64,000 bases of DNA from Tridacna crocea (GCA_943736015.1 OX031073.1:29105210-29169209), one strand, 5' to 3'; positions 11,601 through 22,680 are shown, counted from the first letter of the stretch. Program-made: numbers and translations. The notes: generated by a model not told the origin, from the sequence alone.

Positions 11601-12902
11601 GATCCCGGGTTCGAGCCTCACTAGCTCCACTGGGTTTTTTCACAGGAGTGTCCTTGGGCAAGACACTTCAGAGCCTAGCCTAGTACTGATGAAACCCAGG
11701 AAATATGAATATGTGAACTGTCGCCGTGATATGACTGAAATAACGTTGAAAGTGGCGTAAAACGCCATTCAAACAAAAACCAATTCAAACCAACAAAATA
11801 ATGTTTATTTCAGGTATTTCCTGTATTCTTTAAAGACATGATAAATATATTGGCTGCATACAGAGTTAGAAATCGTGCACAAAGTTCCGCATGCAGAAGA
11901 CACTAGCCTAAGCTAAGTTTGGCCAATAAATTCTTAAAGCGTCATCTATTTCATGTCAAGTTGTTCGAGTAATTACGACCAACTTTGTATTGGGGTAGAC
12001 TAGTTCTTGAAAATGCCGAAAATTTACCAAAGCAAATAGTTTTGTCACAGGTCAGCATGCACAGTCCATGCAGGTTTATCAAGGTCGATACCTTTTTGCA
12101 AATCTTTTAACCCTTTCCCAAACGGCAAATTTTGGACTCTTCCAAACCAAAAGAGTTTGCAGATAACAGTTTTCGATTGGAAGAAAATGGCAGAAAATTC
12201 ACAGAAAGGGTAGAAAACACTGTGGGAAAAGGAGAAATTGCTCGTTACGAGCAATTTCTCCTTTTACCACAGTGTTTTCAAAAGACTTTTACTGCAGACA
12301 CGTAAAAACCAGGGCTTGTATGGGAAAGGGTTAAACATTCCTTTTACAAAAGATGACTCATTTTTTTCTGCAATGTTGAAACTAACCTTTTGGCAAAGAA
12401 TGTTCAAAAATTTTGTACCAGGAATGTTGTTCTTCTCCAACAACAACAACAACAACAAAAATCAATACTTTAATAAAAAAAAAAGTAAAAATACCAAAAT
12501 AATACCAGCCCGTAATAATTTGTCAAGTCTTTACTGAATGATATTGTTTTTGTAGACGAAGTCATCGCTTGTACTATATTTTTCTGCTCTTTACACGAAA
12601 AATCCCTTCAAACGTACGTGGACTTTGTTATTATGCAAATGCTTTCAATACGGGAAGTCTATATTTTTCTTGTCAACAGAACCATTACCATTTTGGCATA
12701 CTCCACATGAACATCTGTAAACTGCGCGGGGCACCAGCACTGTATTGGATCTCCAGCGTATTGTTTCGTGCTTACAATGATGGTGAAAACGATGAGGATT
12801 ATTGGTGTATAATGGTGACTGAGTCTGTCCGCAAAACTATCGTCACTTTTAGATTTTGTGACACCAGCATAGCTACCAATGGAACCAAGTACCTTGTCTA
12901 AC
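7754..12902 (-). CDS. Innexin gene 1 (three recoverable coding exons, 5' coding exon missing)
   Basis: Innexin family: four-pass membrane proteins that oligomerise into gap junctions or hemichannels at the plasma membrane. Exons in transcript order are 12902-12689, 10657-10463 and 8698-7754, all with AG/GT borders on the minus strand. They give 450 residues plus an unknown N-terminus. Family marks seen are STKQYAGDPIQCWCPAQF after TM1, CWVSNTYYIP, YYQWVP starting TM2, RRHGNYF before TM3, FPRVTLCDF and the TVQC of loop 2, then TM4. Loop cysteines are three in loop 1 (CWC plus VCW) and two in loop 2. The C-tail is about 48 residues longer than in genes 2 and 3. It carries an acidic, proline-containing stretch (SESEEPVPEES) before the conserved DGVVVLRLMA segment. 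The stop is TGA. Loop 1 ends AKMVCW where the other two genes have ANQVCW. Whether it forms junctions or only hemichannels cannot be read from sequence. Confidence 0.93.
8899..9140. mobile_element. Family C-like element with TIRs
   Basis: TGTGACCCATCACGCAAAAAA at the left and the near-inverse TTTTTTCATGACGGGTCACA at the right. The core is CCTGGTCAGCCTGCGCAATT. It sits in gene 1 intron 3. Confidence 0.7.
9282..9642. mobile_element. Family B element
   Basis: Begins TTAAGGTAGTAGACCCC. Shares its whole length with 18611-18977 (opposite orientation) and 60274-60593, including TTTCAGAAAAGGGAGGTAAT. It lies in gene 1 intron 3. Confidence 0.75.
10263..10458. mobile_element. Family J palindromic MITE next to a splice donor
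   Basis: The core GTCTCATCGAGACGATTCTA is flanked by AACCCTATGTTATGG and its inverse, with GAGCTC-type termini. Copies are at 15528 and 52553. The right end lies about 5 bases from the gene 1 TM2-exon donor. Confidence 0.8.
10463..10657 (-). CDS. Innexin gene 1, TM2 exon
   Basis: This 195-bp, 65-codon phase-0 exon follows acceptor ATATCAG. It encodes VCWVSNTYYIPM, then IPYYQWVPIILLFMALMF (TM2), and ends SIEK before donor GTACATAG. A family J repeat starts about 5 bases inside the following intron. Confidence 0.93.
10690..11250. repeat. Family N interspersed repeat
   Basis: Blocks in order are GTGGGTATTTAG, GGCTACGTAGCC, GACGCTATGTTTGAAGCTTC, TATTTCCGGTATGTAAATG, CTCTAATTTCTCTTGTTGTC and GAAGGGCCACCTTTA. 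All recur at 53460-54345 and 61000-62035. It lies in gene 1 intron 2. Short open frames in it look like repeat artefacts. Confidence 0.7.
11553..11793 (+). mobile_element. tRNA-headed SINE
   Basis: The pol III A-box-like TGTGGCTCAGTGGTAAAGTG and B-box-like GGGTTCGAGCC are followed by a non-tRNA body. The tail is GACTGAAATAACGTTGAAAG, then GGCGTAAAACGCC and an A-rich end. The tail is shared with 20348-20570, and is of a type I recall as widespread in mollusc SINEs. Confidence 0.75.
12107..12334. mobile_element. Family A MITE with TTAA target duplication
   Basis: TTAA at both borders, CCCTTTCCCA and TGGGAAAGGG termini, centre ATTGCTCGTTACGAGCAAT (a subfamily centre). It lies in gene 1 intron 2. 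Confidence 0.85.
12689..12902 (-). CDS. Innexin gene 1, TM1/loop 1 exon
   Basis: This 214-bp exon starts after a TTCCAG acceptor with one base of a split codon, then LDKVLGSIGSYAG. It runs through SHHYTPIILIVFTIIVSTKQY (TM1) to the loop 1 CWCP motif and ends AKM before the donor GTAATGG. Length and phase equal the matching exons of genes 2 and 3. An in-frame ATG lies seven codons upstream, but it falls in the putative intron and has no counterpart at the other loci, so I do not use it as the start. Confidence 0.9.
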
Positions 12903-13004
12903 CTGGAATTACAAGGAAACATTCAAAACATTGACAGCATTCAAGAAACCGTGCATCAGCACTTTTGTATCATTTTTTTAAATCATTGATTCGTCTTGTC
13001 TGCT

Positions 13005-13378
13005 ATGACGCATCACTCCCCCTAGTTTTTTATGACGCGCTATAAAGTAGCAATGGAGAAAATGGCTTTTATCAATATGTTTGAGGAGAAATTGGGCCTG
13101 TTTTAGCACCAGATTTCTCTAAACTGCTGATCATAGCTGAATGAATTGCACTAGGTAGCGTTTTATTGAGTAAACGTTTATTTTAGTTTGAAATTCAAAG
13201 TAACGGTTTTCACTTAGAAAAGTTGTCCGGTCCTGAACCTAGAATGCCAAATTAGATATATGTGTATTTGTAGAATGCCATCTTCGCGAGCCAAGTTTAC
13301 GATCACTACGTAGATCCACGTAGTGATAGTAAACTTGGCTCGCGAAGATGGTAGAATGCCATCTAGCGGGAATTAATG
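13005..13378. repeat. Family L repeat carrying an inserted hairpin
   Basis: Aligned with 39785-40105 over ATGACGCGCTATAAAGTAGC, GAAAATGGCTTTTATCAA, AGGTAGCGTTTTATTGAGTA and TAGAATGCCATCT. Partial copies are at 41340-41430 (inverted) and 54640-54720. Confidence 0.75.
13284..13350. repeat. Hairpin insertion flanked by a 14-bp duplication
   Basis: Arms read CGCGAGCCAAGTTTAC and its complement around CACTACGTAG. GTAGAATGCCATCT occurs on both sides (13270-13283 and 13351-13364), while the related copy at 39785-40105 has it once. Confidence 0.75.
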
Positions 13379-13604
13379 GTTTACAATCATGCTGGCCATA
13401 CCCTGGCAAAACAGCGTTGAATGCGTCCCCATGATGCATTGTACTAAACAAGTCATGATGTAACTATGAGTCCATTATATGCTGTGTGTCTAACGACTAG
13501 CTGAAACATGGTATAGAATGAACTTTTGACATGCAGAAAAACTGACAATACGCAATAGGTGTATTAAGCCTGTGCAGTTCTGACCTTGGTCAATACCTTT
13601 AGCA

Positions 13605-13750
13605 AATTCATGAAACCCTTTAGAAAATAAGACAACTTTTAATTGGCTAAACCATTTTTTGTAGCCAATCAGATGTTTTGAAACTTTTAAAATTTAGAAA
13701 ATTCTGAAGAATAAGACGAATTATGCTCACAAGAATGGTAAGTGAATTGC
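13605..13750. mobile_element. Family H MITE, partial
   Basis: Retains ATTGGCTAAACCATTTTTTG, TAGCCAATCAGATGTT and GAATGGTAAGTGAATT; the left end is eroded. Confidence 0.6.
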
Positions 13751-13904
13751 ACAAAAACTGACAATTCGCGATAGGTGTGCAAAGGGCTTGAGTTTACGAG
13801 TGAATATGGGTGATGAATATCATGGGGTTCAATACGGCATGCATCTGACAAAGTATCCCGTTCTCAAAGTTATTTGTCTCTTTTTTTACATACAAATACA
13901 TAAA

Positions 13905-14425
13905 TTTATTATATACCGCAAAGAAATTGCTCGTGATCTGATTGGATAATATGCCCCTACATATATATCATGTACACTTGCAAAACAAAGTTAAAAGCCC
14001 TTTCCCTTTCGGGAGTCCCGTATACATGACTACACTCACAGGACATCATCCAAAATGGCGGCGTCGATCAAGATTAACATCAAGATTATGCGCCAAGCTG
14101 CACGTTTTCGCTCGTATTACCAAGGTTTCAGTTCCCAGTGACGTCAGTTTTCAGTAAACTGGGCACTCAAAGGGAAATTCTACTTCGTCAGCGTACTCAG
14201 TTTTTAAACAAAAAAAAAAAAGATAAAATTTGCTCAACAAACGTTGGCATTGTAAAACTTTGCAGTTTAATAAATTCGTTGTACGGTCAGGTGGCAGGGG
14301 ACTTGGAGACTTGTTCATGGCTGTAGTAAATCATGTCTCCACCTCGCCGTCGGCTCGGGGCGACATGATTCACCACACCCGTGAACAAGTTTCCAAGTCC
14401 TCTGCCACCTGAACGTACAACTAAT
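13905..14425. mobile_element. Family K element
   Basis: Shares GCAAAGAAATTGCTCGTGAT, AAAATGGCGGCGTCGATCA and GCCAAGCTGCACGTTTT, and ends in a palindrome GGTGGCAGGGGACTTGG / complement around GGGGCGACATGATTCACCAC. Homologous to 48768-49632. Confidence 0.7.
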
Positions 14426-15036
14426 AATGTTCGTCGGATTCCTTGTCATATAATACTATGCTGAAAATTCACTAATCTAAAGTAATGTAAGAGGCGACTG
14501 AACCGGGAGTGTATCCTACCTTTGTTTGCCAAAGTTTAATTCATTAATATGACACCGTTCATACCAAAACAGTTTTCTGGGTCATTGGAGTGAAAAGCAT
14601 TACAGGTTCAAAAGTAAGATCTAAAAAGAATAATTAGAGCGCAAATAATAATTTCTATCCAGTCATTTATTGTGACAGACCTCTTTCACATTTTCTCATT
14701 GCATGATCGCATACATGTGCATGATATCATTTAAAAATTTTCTCTAGGGCATTTTTTTTTCGAGAATATTTCAAGTTAGAGTATATCATCTGAACGGTCC
14801 CAAAGTATTTTCAATAAGGGTAGACTTTAAAGGCTAAGTTAAGGCCAAAATATCAAAGCAGTTGTCGTAATAGGCCTATATTTAAATTCAAATCGTACTA
14901 TTTTGAAGTACGAAAATTATTGTGAGGATGGCAGTCTGTTATTGTGTGGGCGGGTCATATGTAAGTCGCTGACAGATAAAAAACAATCAAGCTAAAAGTA
15001 AGCAAAAGCACATAGCTACATTTACCAGGCAGGCTT

Positions 15037-15265
15037 TTAACCCATTACCAAACGACAATATTTTAGACTGGTCCAAATTGAAAGCATTTGCAGACGACAA
15101 AATAAAAGTGACTGAAAATTTGAAATTTGTTTTGGGAAGGATAGAAAACATTGTGGGAAAAGGAGAAAATGCTGGTTACCAGCATTTCCTCCTTTTCCCA
15201 CAATGTTTTCTGAAGGCTTCTTTCTCAGGGGCGTCAAAAGTAGGGATTGTGTGGTAATGGGTTAA
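15037..15265. mobile_element. Family A MITE with TTAA target duplication
   Basis: TTAACCCATTACCA at the left and TGGTAATGGGTTAA at the right. The centre is AATGCTGGTTACCAGCATT. Confidence 0.85.
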
Positions 15266-15527
15266 GCCAGTTGTGAAATAATTTGTCAGCGGCTAACACT
15301 TGGACCGACCATGCAATGACAGATTGTCATCTTCACAATGGTTTCCATACTTTTAACTGGTATAAATAATGATATAAATTTAAACGCATTTAAACACCCG
15401 CTTTGTTTACTTTTGGGCTTCATTGTTACTTTAACGGTGCCTGAAATGGTTGACTAATGATTTTCAGTAAAAGCAGACTTAAAAGCTGCCTTTTTTCACT
15501 AAGAAGACACTTCAATAATGCCCCAGA

Positions 15528-15718
15528 GCTCCAGATAAGAGGGAAAGATGGTATCCTAAAGTCATTATTTCTCTTCAAAACCCTATGTTGTGGGTACTCA
15601 TCAGAATCGTCTCAATGAGACGAATCTGGTGAGTACCCACAACATAGGGTTTAGTGAAGAATAATTAATACTTTTAATTTTCAAATCAAAATCACTCCCT
15701 CTATCTGAAGCTCCGTGC
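15528..15718. mobile_element. Family J palindromic MITE
   Basis: AGAGCTCCAGATAAGAGGG terminus, AACCCTATGTTGTGGGTACT arm and its inverse around CGTCTCAATGAGACG. Confidence 0.8.
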
Positions 15719-15989
15719 CCTTTTTTCAATATGAACAGACTTTAATGCTGCCTGAATAATTTCATAAAGAGTAGACTTTTTCCCTCTACCACACAATCTT
15801 GAATGGAGGTAACAAACATTTCCTTACTTATTTCACAATATTTTCAATCTTGTCAGAGAACTTGGTGACATTCAAACATGTATGAATTTGTTGTCTGCAG
15901 TTGTTGTCAATTTGATAAAAGCTAGAATTTGTCGATTGTTAAAGAGCTACAAGAGTATGAGTATTTTAAATAAGAGAGAACTGTATTGG

Positions 15990-17765
15990 TACCTTAGATT
16001 TTTAGTATGAACAGACTTTACAGATGCCTGAATACTTTTAGTAAGAGTAGATGGTAATGGTGTCCGAACATACTTTGTTTGAGTAGACGTAATGGTATCC
16101 GAATTTGCTCAGAGTTGACGTAATGGTGTCCGAATATACTCAGTGAGAGTGGACGTAATGGTGACCGAATGTACTTAGTTAGAGTATAGGTAATGGTGTC
16201 CGAATATACTTAGTTAGAGTATAGGTAATAGTGTCCGAATATCCTTAGTAAGTGTATACGTAATGGTGTCCGAATATACTTAGTTTGAGTAGACGTAATG
16301 GTGTCCAAATTTACTTAGTTAGAGTTGACGTAATGGTGTCGGAATATACTTAGTTAGGGTATAGGTAATGGTGTCCGAATAAAGTTAGTTAGAGCGAACG
16401 TAATGGTGTCTAAATATACTTAGTTAGAGTATAGGCAGTGGTGTCCGAATATACTTAGTTAGAGTACAGGTAATAATGTCGGAATATACATGTACTTAGT
16501 AATAGTGGATGTAATGGTGTCCGAGTATACTTAGTTTGAGGAGACATAATGGTGTCCCACTTAACTTAGTTAAAATTGACGTAATATTGTCTGAATATAC
16601 TTAGTTAGCATATAGATAATGGTGTCCGAATATACTTAGTTAAAGTATAGGTAATGGTGTCCGAATATACTTAATTAGAGTTGACGTAATGGTGTCCTAA
16701 TATACTTAGTAAGAGTTGAAGTAATGGTGTCCGAATATACTCAGTTAGAGTGGACGTAACGGTGTCCGAATATGTTCAGTAAGAGTGGACGCATCGGTGT
16801 CTGAATATACTCAGTTAGAGTGGACGTAACGGTGTCCGAATATACTCAGTTACAGTGGACGTAACGGTGTCCGAACATACTCAGAGTGTACGTAATATAC
16901 TAAGTTAGAGTTTACGTAATGGTGTCCGAATATACTTAGAGTCAACGTGATGGTGTTCGAATTTACTTAGTAAGAGTATAGGTAATGGTGTCCGAATATA
17001 TTCAGTAAGAGCAGACGAAATGGTATCAAAATATTCTTTGTAAGAGTAGAGGTAATGGTGTCCGAATATATATTACTAATATTTCTAGTAAGAGTAGACG
17101 TAATGGTGTCTGAATATACTTAGTTAAAGTAGACGTAATGGTATCTAAATATACATAGTTACAGTAGACGTAATGGTGTCCGAAAATAGTTAGTAAGAGT
17201 ATAAGTAATGATGTCCGAATATGGCAAGTAAGAGTAGACGTAATGGTGTCCGAATATACTAAGTAAGAGTGGAGGTAAAGGTGTCCGATTGTCAAAATAT
17301 ACGTAGTAAGTGTATACTTTAATGGTAATATGTTTTAGTAAGAGTAGACGTTAATGGTTTCTGAATATTTTAGTAAGAGTAGACGTTAATGGTGTCTGAA
17401 TATATTTAGCAAGGGTAGACGTTAATGGTGTCTGAATATCTTTGATGAAAAGTAGGCTTAAATGAAGTCTGAATATTTTTGGTGAGAGTAGACTCTAATA
17501 GCGTCTAAATATTTTTAGCAGAGTAGACTTCTATTGTGAGTGAATATTTTCAGTAAGACTACAGTAAACCGGTGATTGAAAATGTTCAGTTAGAGTACAC
17601 TTTTCCCCCCGAGTATTTTGTTTTCAGTGACCATACAGTATAATGGTACCCGAATACCTAAATAAGAGTAAACTTTTATAGTGTTTAGAAATTTATAGCC
17701 AAAGTAGACTGATATGGTGCCTGAATATTTTTAGTAACAACAGACTTTTATGGTACCTGAGTGAT
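15990..17765. repeat. Minisatellite array, about 35-bp unit
   Basis: The unit is of the form AGAGTATAGGTAATGGTGTC followed by CGAATATACTTAGTT. It is regular from about 16040 to 17300, then longer and diverged to about 17765. Isolated diverged units lie upstream near 15455 and 15740. Open frames across it are repeat artefacts. Confidence 0.9.
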
Positions 17766-18066
17766 CTGGTATGAAAATATCAAGAAAGAGACCTTGTCGA
17801 TTTTACAAATTTGTCTCTGTTCCTTCCACCAAAGTAGATCGAACACAATTTCGCGCCTGTACTGAGATTATCAAAGGATTATATTCAATGACCATTCTAA
17901 CTACGGTTAAACCTCTAATTTTAATAATAAGATTAGGTGTCTGATAGGCCGTAGCTGAATGTGTCAGTCAATCAGACTGCTAGTCCTAAAATTTAACAAA
18001 AGATCACTTTCTAGAATGGTTGGTAAATATGCACCTAGTTTCTGCTGTTTTGTTTATCAACTGCAT

Positions 18067-18131
18067 ATCGTCGGTTTACTTCCAAAACCGCGTAACTACA
18101 GCTTGTTAAGCTTTGGAAGTAAATCGACGAT
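18067..18131. mobile_element. Family E hairpin, internally shortened
   Basis: ATCGTCGGTTTACTTCC at the left and GGAAGTAAATCGACGAT at the right, with AACTACAGCTTGTTAAGC between; the distal part of one arm is missing. Confidence 0.75.
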
Positions 18132-18154
18132 ATCCATTAAATTTTTGTTCGCCT

Positions 18155-18340
18155 TTACCAAACAACAAAATGTTATATCTTTGATTGAAAGCTTTTGAAT
18201 GCATCAAACTAGAGGACTTCAATCAGAACTCTAAATATTGTTGTGTTCAATAATATTGAGAACTGTGTTAGGGGAAGGGCGAAAATATCAGTGACCAGCA
18301 TTTACTTCTTTTTCTAACATAACTTCGAAAATACTTTTGA
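18155..18340. mobile_element. Probable family A relic, strongly diverged
   Basis: Only the order CTTTACCAAACAACAAAAT, GACCAGCATTTACTTC and TCTAACATAAC recalls family A. Confidence 0.35.
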
Positions 18341-18610
18341 ACTAAGAGATGTAAATTCTGTTCAATTTCAAATTATTCAGTATTTATGTACAGCGTAGAT
18401 GCTTACCAATCAAACACGGTCCATGAACTTGATGTTTCGACACAAAGACCATTCCCCATAATTATATCTTCGTTGATTAATTCTTGAAGATCGAAAACAA
18501 AAGCACTCGAGTCCAATGCGAGCAACTAGCTCTTGTATAAAGATCTGTAGAATTTGACAGGTGTCGGTGTTTGAGATCAATCTTTATTGAACGAGACCAA
18601 GGAAAATGTA

Positions 18611-18977
18611 ATTAAGGTAGTGGACCCGAAATAGAAACATCTATTTCCACTATAATATTATCCTACAAAATTTGATATTATTAAAAATGAGTATTATTGT
18701 ACTACTTTCACCGAGTCACTTTTTCCTTTTTGTCCTTTTAAGAATTATCATTTATAAATCTAAAACAACCATATTCTGATTACAAAGGGGGATAATTATT
18801 GCCTCCCTTTTCTGGAAACTAACAAAAGTATTAACAGATAATTTCAAGATAGACATAAAGGAATTTTTGGTCGGTTATAATGTGCCAAATATTATGTCTG
18901 TATAATTCTGTTTTTATCAACTATCAAGAAATCTTATGTCATTCTGCACTAGAAGTATTACAGGTCTACTAACTTAA
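18611..18977. mobile_element. Family B element, inverted
   Basis: Starts GGTAGTGGACCC and ends GGTCTACTAACTTAA. The interior CTCCCTTTTCTGGAAACTAA is the complement of the 9282 copy. Confidence 0.72.
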
Positions 18978-18979
18978 GC

Positions 18980-20095
18980 GATCCTTTTGCGAGCTCAATA
19001 GCATTTTTTTCGATCTCAAACGCAATTGAATATTAGATTCTTTTTATCAAATAACGATATTAAATTTAAAAAAAAATGTAGATCAGAAGATTCAAAACCA
19101 TCTATAAATGCAACCGTAGTAATATCCATAAAACATCCATAAAAACCATTCACTTCTATGAATTACGTACAAAATGACGTCAAAATGACATCACATAATT
19201 GTAATTACAAGCGTGTATAAAGCAAGAAAACTCGTACTGGGTTTATTACACTTAAAACTAGATAGTTTATGTGATAAAATTAATCATATAAAAGACAGAA
19301 TACTAGACAATACGTTTCATACTTTTTCTAATGCTATATGAACCTTTTGTTTCAGGTAATAGCCAGAAAAGCTCAGATTACTTAAATAAAGGATCTGTAC
19401 ATACTTGATATAGCAAAAAGGCACTTAGTAGTTCAACACCTTGAGTTTAATATCTTTTAACCTATACACTGAAAAGTGAAATTAAAGGACCTTTTGCAGG
19501 CCTTGTAGATCAAGATCAGACTGCACAAAAAATGCTTATGTCCGATAAGGATACATTTTTTCCACACAAACAATAAGTTTGAAGTACATGTAGCAACATT
19601 CATTCGGGTGTTACTATCGACTCGAATTTGTTTTTTAAAAAACTTATGTAGCAGTATTAGGGATAAAAAGACAAATCTCAGACAGTACTAGTCAAAGATT
19701 GCACATTCTTTGCTATATATTATGACCTGAATTGTCCACCAAACCGTATTCATTTTCTCTTGGAAGCCTGAAGGTTAAATACGGAGACTCCTGCATGGTG
19801 CTCCAGAACATTTCAATTACTTTCTCCAACTGAAAATCAAGTTCAGCCTGCATAACTTGCGTTGTCTGATCTTTAATCTACACTTCTCTTTTGTTTTCTT
19901 TATCCTGGTGGTGGGGGGATTGGAATATATTGTCTAGATCTATTTGTTTGCATACAAAAACAGAAAAACTATTTCAGATCTACAGTAACTAAAAAACAAA
20001 AACTTTCACACTGGGCTGATTGTCTTTAAGTCCCGTCACGATAGAATTAACTGATATATAGTAAAGAAATAAAAAAATAGATTTCTTTCGTGACA
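18980..20095. other. Unassigned stretch with a family D fragment
   Basis: Contains AGATCAAGATCAGACTGCAC near 19508 and TGTCCGATAAGG near 19539, a degraded family D copy. Nothing else recognised. Confidence 0.4.
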
Positions 20096-20096
20096 T

Positions 20097-20195
20097 TTAA
20101 CTCTTCAAATACCACACATTTCCGACTTTTAATAACCCTAAAGGAAAAGCCGTTTGAAAACATTGTTAGAAGAAGAGAAAATGCTGGTTACATGT
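20097..20195. mobile_element. Family A MITE, truncated
   Basis: Left half only: TTAA, ACCACACATTTCCGACTTTT, GAAAACATTGTTAG and AATGCTGGTTAC, then unrelated sequence. Confidence 0.6.
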
Positions 20196-20347
20196 GAAAT
20201 CTTGTGAGAGAATGTCTTGTAAAATTGCTTATATATTATGGGCCAGTGGCCTATATTCTTGAATAAAATATTTGAATATTTCATAGAGCAAGGCTCAATT
20301 TATTTCGAAAGCGTTTGCAAATAATAAATAATATCTTTGACAAAGGC

Positions 20348-20570
20348 CGAGTCCCAGTAGCTCAATTGGACGAGCACAGAACTAGCCAACAGGCGGTCAC
20401 TTGTTCGGTTTACGACTCGGCTAATTATTTTCCGAGATTTGATAGGCCTGGAATGATTTTTATGAGGGGTACCGGTAACAGAAACTTCAGGAAAGCAAGG
20501 ATGCATGTACTGACTGTCGTGATTTAACTGAAATGTTGTTGAAAATGGCGTTAAACTATACAATCAATTT
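20348..20570 (+). mobile_element. tRNA-headed SINE
   Basis: AGTAGCTCAATTGGACGAGC resembles an A box. The body has CAGGAAAGCAAGGATGCATG and the tail AACTGAAATGTTGTTGAAAA then GGCGTTAAAC, shared with 11553-11793. Confidence 0.6.
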
Positions 20571-20687
20571 TTGAAAGGAAAATAAATATATTTTGGGAAA
20601 GGACAGAATGCTTTTGACAGCCTTTTCTATACATCTAACATTGTTTCACAAAGCCTACTTTAAAGTCATGTACTTTTAGGTAAATGA

Positions 20688-20916
20688 TTCACTCTTTACC
20701 AAACGACAAAGTTTTAGACGTGTCCATTTTGAAAGTAGACTATTTGCAGACAACAAAATAAACGTGACTCAAATATTGAAAATTACCTTTAGAAGAGTAG
20801 AAAACATTGTGGGAAAAGGAGAAAATGAAGGTTACCAGCATTTTCTCCATGTCCAACAATGTTTTCAGAAGACTCCTGTCTCTGGTTCGTAAAAAAACAG
20901 GGATTGTTTGGAGAAG
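20688..20916. mobile_element. Family A MITE
   Basis: ACTCTTTACCAAACGAC at the left, GGAGAAAATGAAGGTTACC at the centre, and GGGATTGTTTGGAGAAG at the right. Confidence 0.7.
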
Positions 20917-20973
20917 TTTTTTTTTTAATATGTTGCGTTTTATCTGTTTTCTCAGTGCTATGCATAACATTGG

Positions 20974-21670
20974 TTAATCAAAGCGTTGAGAACGCTGAAG
21001 TGGTATTTGTCAAGGAAGCCTTTGTGTGGAATTAATAATTTGAAAGAAAAAAGACAAATATTATTCAATTGACTTGAAAATCAACCAACTAAACAAATGA
21101 ATACCTTTTGGATTGAAGGGAGAGTAGTCATGACAAAGTTAATATTTTATTTTGGTGGTCTCCCTTTGATCATAAGGATGAGTCAGGAGTAATTTCCCTT
21201 GACAGTACGATAAATGATGGATAGAGATCGACTAATAATCGAATACAATCAAGTTTGTACCAGAAAACTAGTGTTTTGAAATATCTCTGGCCGTTAACAT
21301 TCAATTACCAACATTGCATTCAATTATTTCGATTTATGAATATTCATGCCCAATCAAATGGAATAGCACGCAATCATGGGATGAACAAGCCATGGAAAGA
21401 ACTGGTTTTGGAACAATAAGCCAAGGACCCAGCGTTCAGTAAACAAATTTTGTATCATTACCCAAATAGAAGACTTGGAGCGAGTGAAGCTATTTTCAAT
21501 CAGAAATTAGTATTTCCACGATCGATGGCCTCACCGAGTGTATTTTAACATTCCTTTTCTAATTACATATCTGAGTGCTTCTGAAAAAAATCATTTGCCC
21601 GGGAAAAATTGAGTTTAATTGGGTTATTTTCTTCGGCTTTGCACAAAATACGATACATGGTCTTCAAAAT
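20974..21670 (+). repeat. Family M interspersed repeat (about 700 bp)
   Basis: Aligns over its length with the complement of 61199-61908. Shared blocks are TGAAGTGGTATTTGT, TCTCCCTTTGATCATAAG, GGAGTAA, CAATCATGGGATGAACAAGC, GTGAAGCTATTTTCAATCA and ACGATACATGGTCTT. No conserved open frame was found. Confidence 0.75.
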
Positions 21671-21715
21671 CCAATATTGAACTCATACCTAACAAACAGC
21701 TGGCTCTGTTTGTGG

Positions 21716-21893
21716 AGCCCGTGGTCGTGACGCACACGATCGAATTTTCAACCAGAAAATTCCGAGTTCGATTCTCTGGACAAAGTGTCAACGGTAGGGC
21801 TGCTCAATGGCCCACACATCGAAGCTGGCAATGGTGTAGCTCAGGGAAGAAGAATCGAGAGAGATAGGTATAAGTTGATCAACTGACTACTGA
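21716..21893 (+). mobile_element. tRNA-like SINE
   Basis: CCCGTGGTCGTGACGC and GAGTTCGATTCTCTGG recall A and B boxes. The body CAATGGCCCACACATCG, TGGTGTAGCTCAGGGAAG and TAGGTATAAGTTG matches 51845-52050. Confidence 0.65.
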
Positions 21894-22035
21894 GTTTCAA
21901 GCTCTTTACTATACCGACTAGGGCTTGTCTTACTTCAGTACGTCAATCACTGGTAGATTTTGGACGGGAGGAAAACTAAGAAACAACACGAAATGCCGTT
22001 TATTTTTATTCAATAGCTTAAGGTATGTTCGTGAG

Positions 22036-22146
22036 AGAGACAGAGACAGAGAGAGACACAGAGAGAGAGAGCAGAGACAGAGAGCAAAGACAGAGAGACA
22101 GAGACAGAGAGACAATCAGACAGACAGAAGACAGACAGACAGAGGT
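22036..22146. repeat. GAGA/CAGA microsatellite
   Basis: Low-complexity purine-rich run of GAGA, GACA and CAGA. The open frames on both strands across it are not genes. Confidence 0.9.
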
Positions 22147-22539
22147 GTGGGGAGACTCTAATAACAATTTAATAATGCGCATTAATTAACAAAGCTATGT
22201 ATAAAGTGTAAATTCTTATAAAATGAAATAATGTTTAGATCTCCAAGCATAATAAACAATTCATAAAATCTTTAAAAAATAAAATCTGTTTAACACGAAT
22301 AAAAAATATATATTTTTTTAGAAAAAAGAAGAATTCATGGCAGATACACAAGGTAAGCTAATCATTCAATAATAAGGAAAATACAGACTGACGAACTACT
22401 TAATTAATGCTCAAGCCATTTTTCCTACTGGTAATAAAACCGTGTTCAGATCTTCAAAAGATAATTATAAGGAAATCACATTATTTGTAAAAACCGAAAA
22501 AAAAAAAAAACCCGCAAAGCTCTAACAACAGGGTGTTGA

Positions 22540-22680
22540 ATACATCTCCGTGAGGCACCATACCAAGCAGGTCATTAGCAGAAAGTTTCGCCCCAGGTCA
22601 GCCTGCGCGTACTGCGCAGGCTGACCTGGGTCGATACTTTTTGCAGATACATTTACCCTATGTTCAGCGAGCATGGTTCA
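22540..22680. mobile_element. Family C element, partial
   Basis: CCCAGGTCAGCCTGCGCGTA and its complement form the core. Then GATACTTTTTGCAGATACATT and GAGCATGG at the right. Confidence 0.7.

Noticed and set aside
11560-11640. Stand-alone tRNA gene
   Set aside because: The tRNA-like head continues into a SINE body and tail shared with another locus.
12569-12901. 110-codon plus-strand frame
   Set aside because: Opposite-strand shadow of the innexin gene 1 TM1 exon.
21925-22161. Arg/Glu-rich plus-strand frame
   Set aside because: Translation of the GAGA/CAGA repeat.
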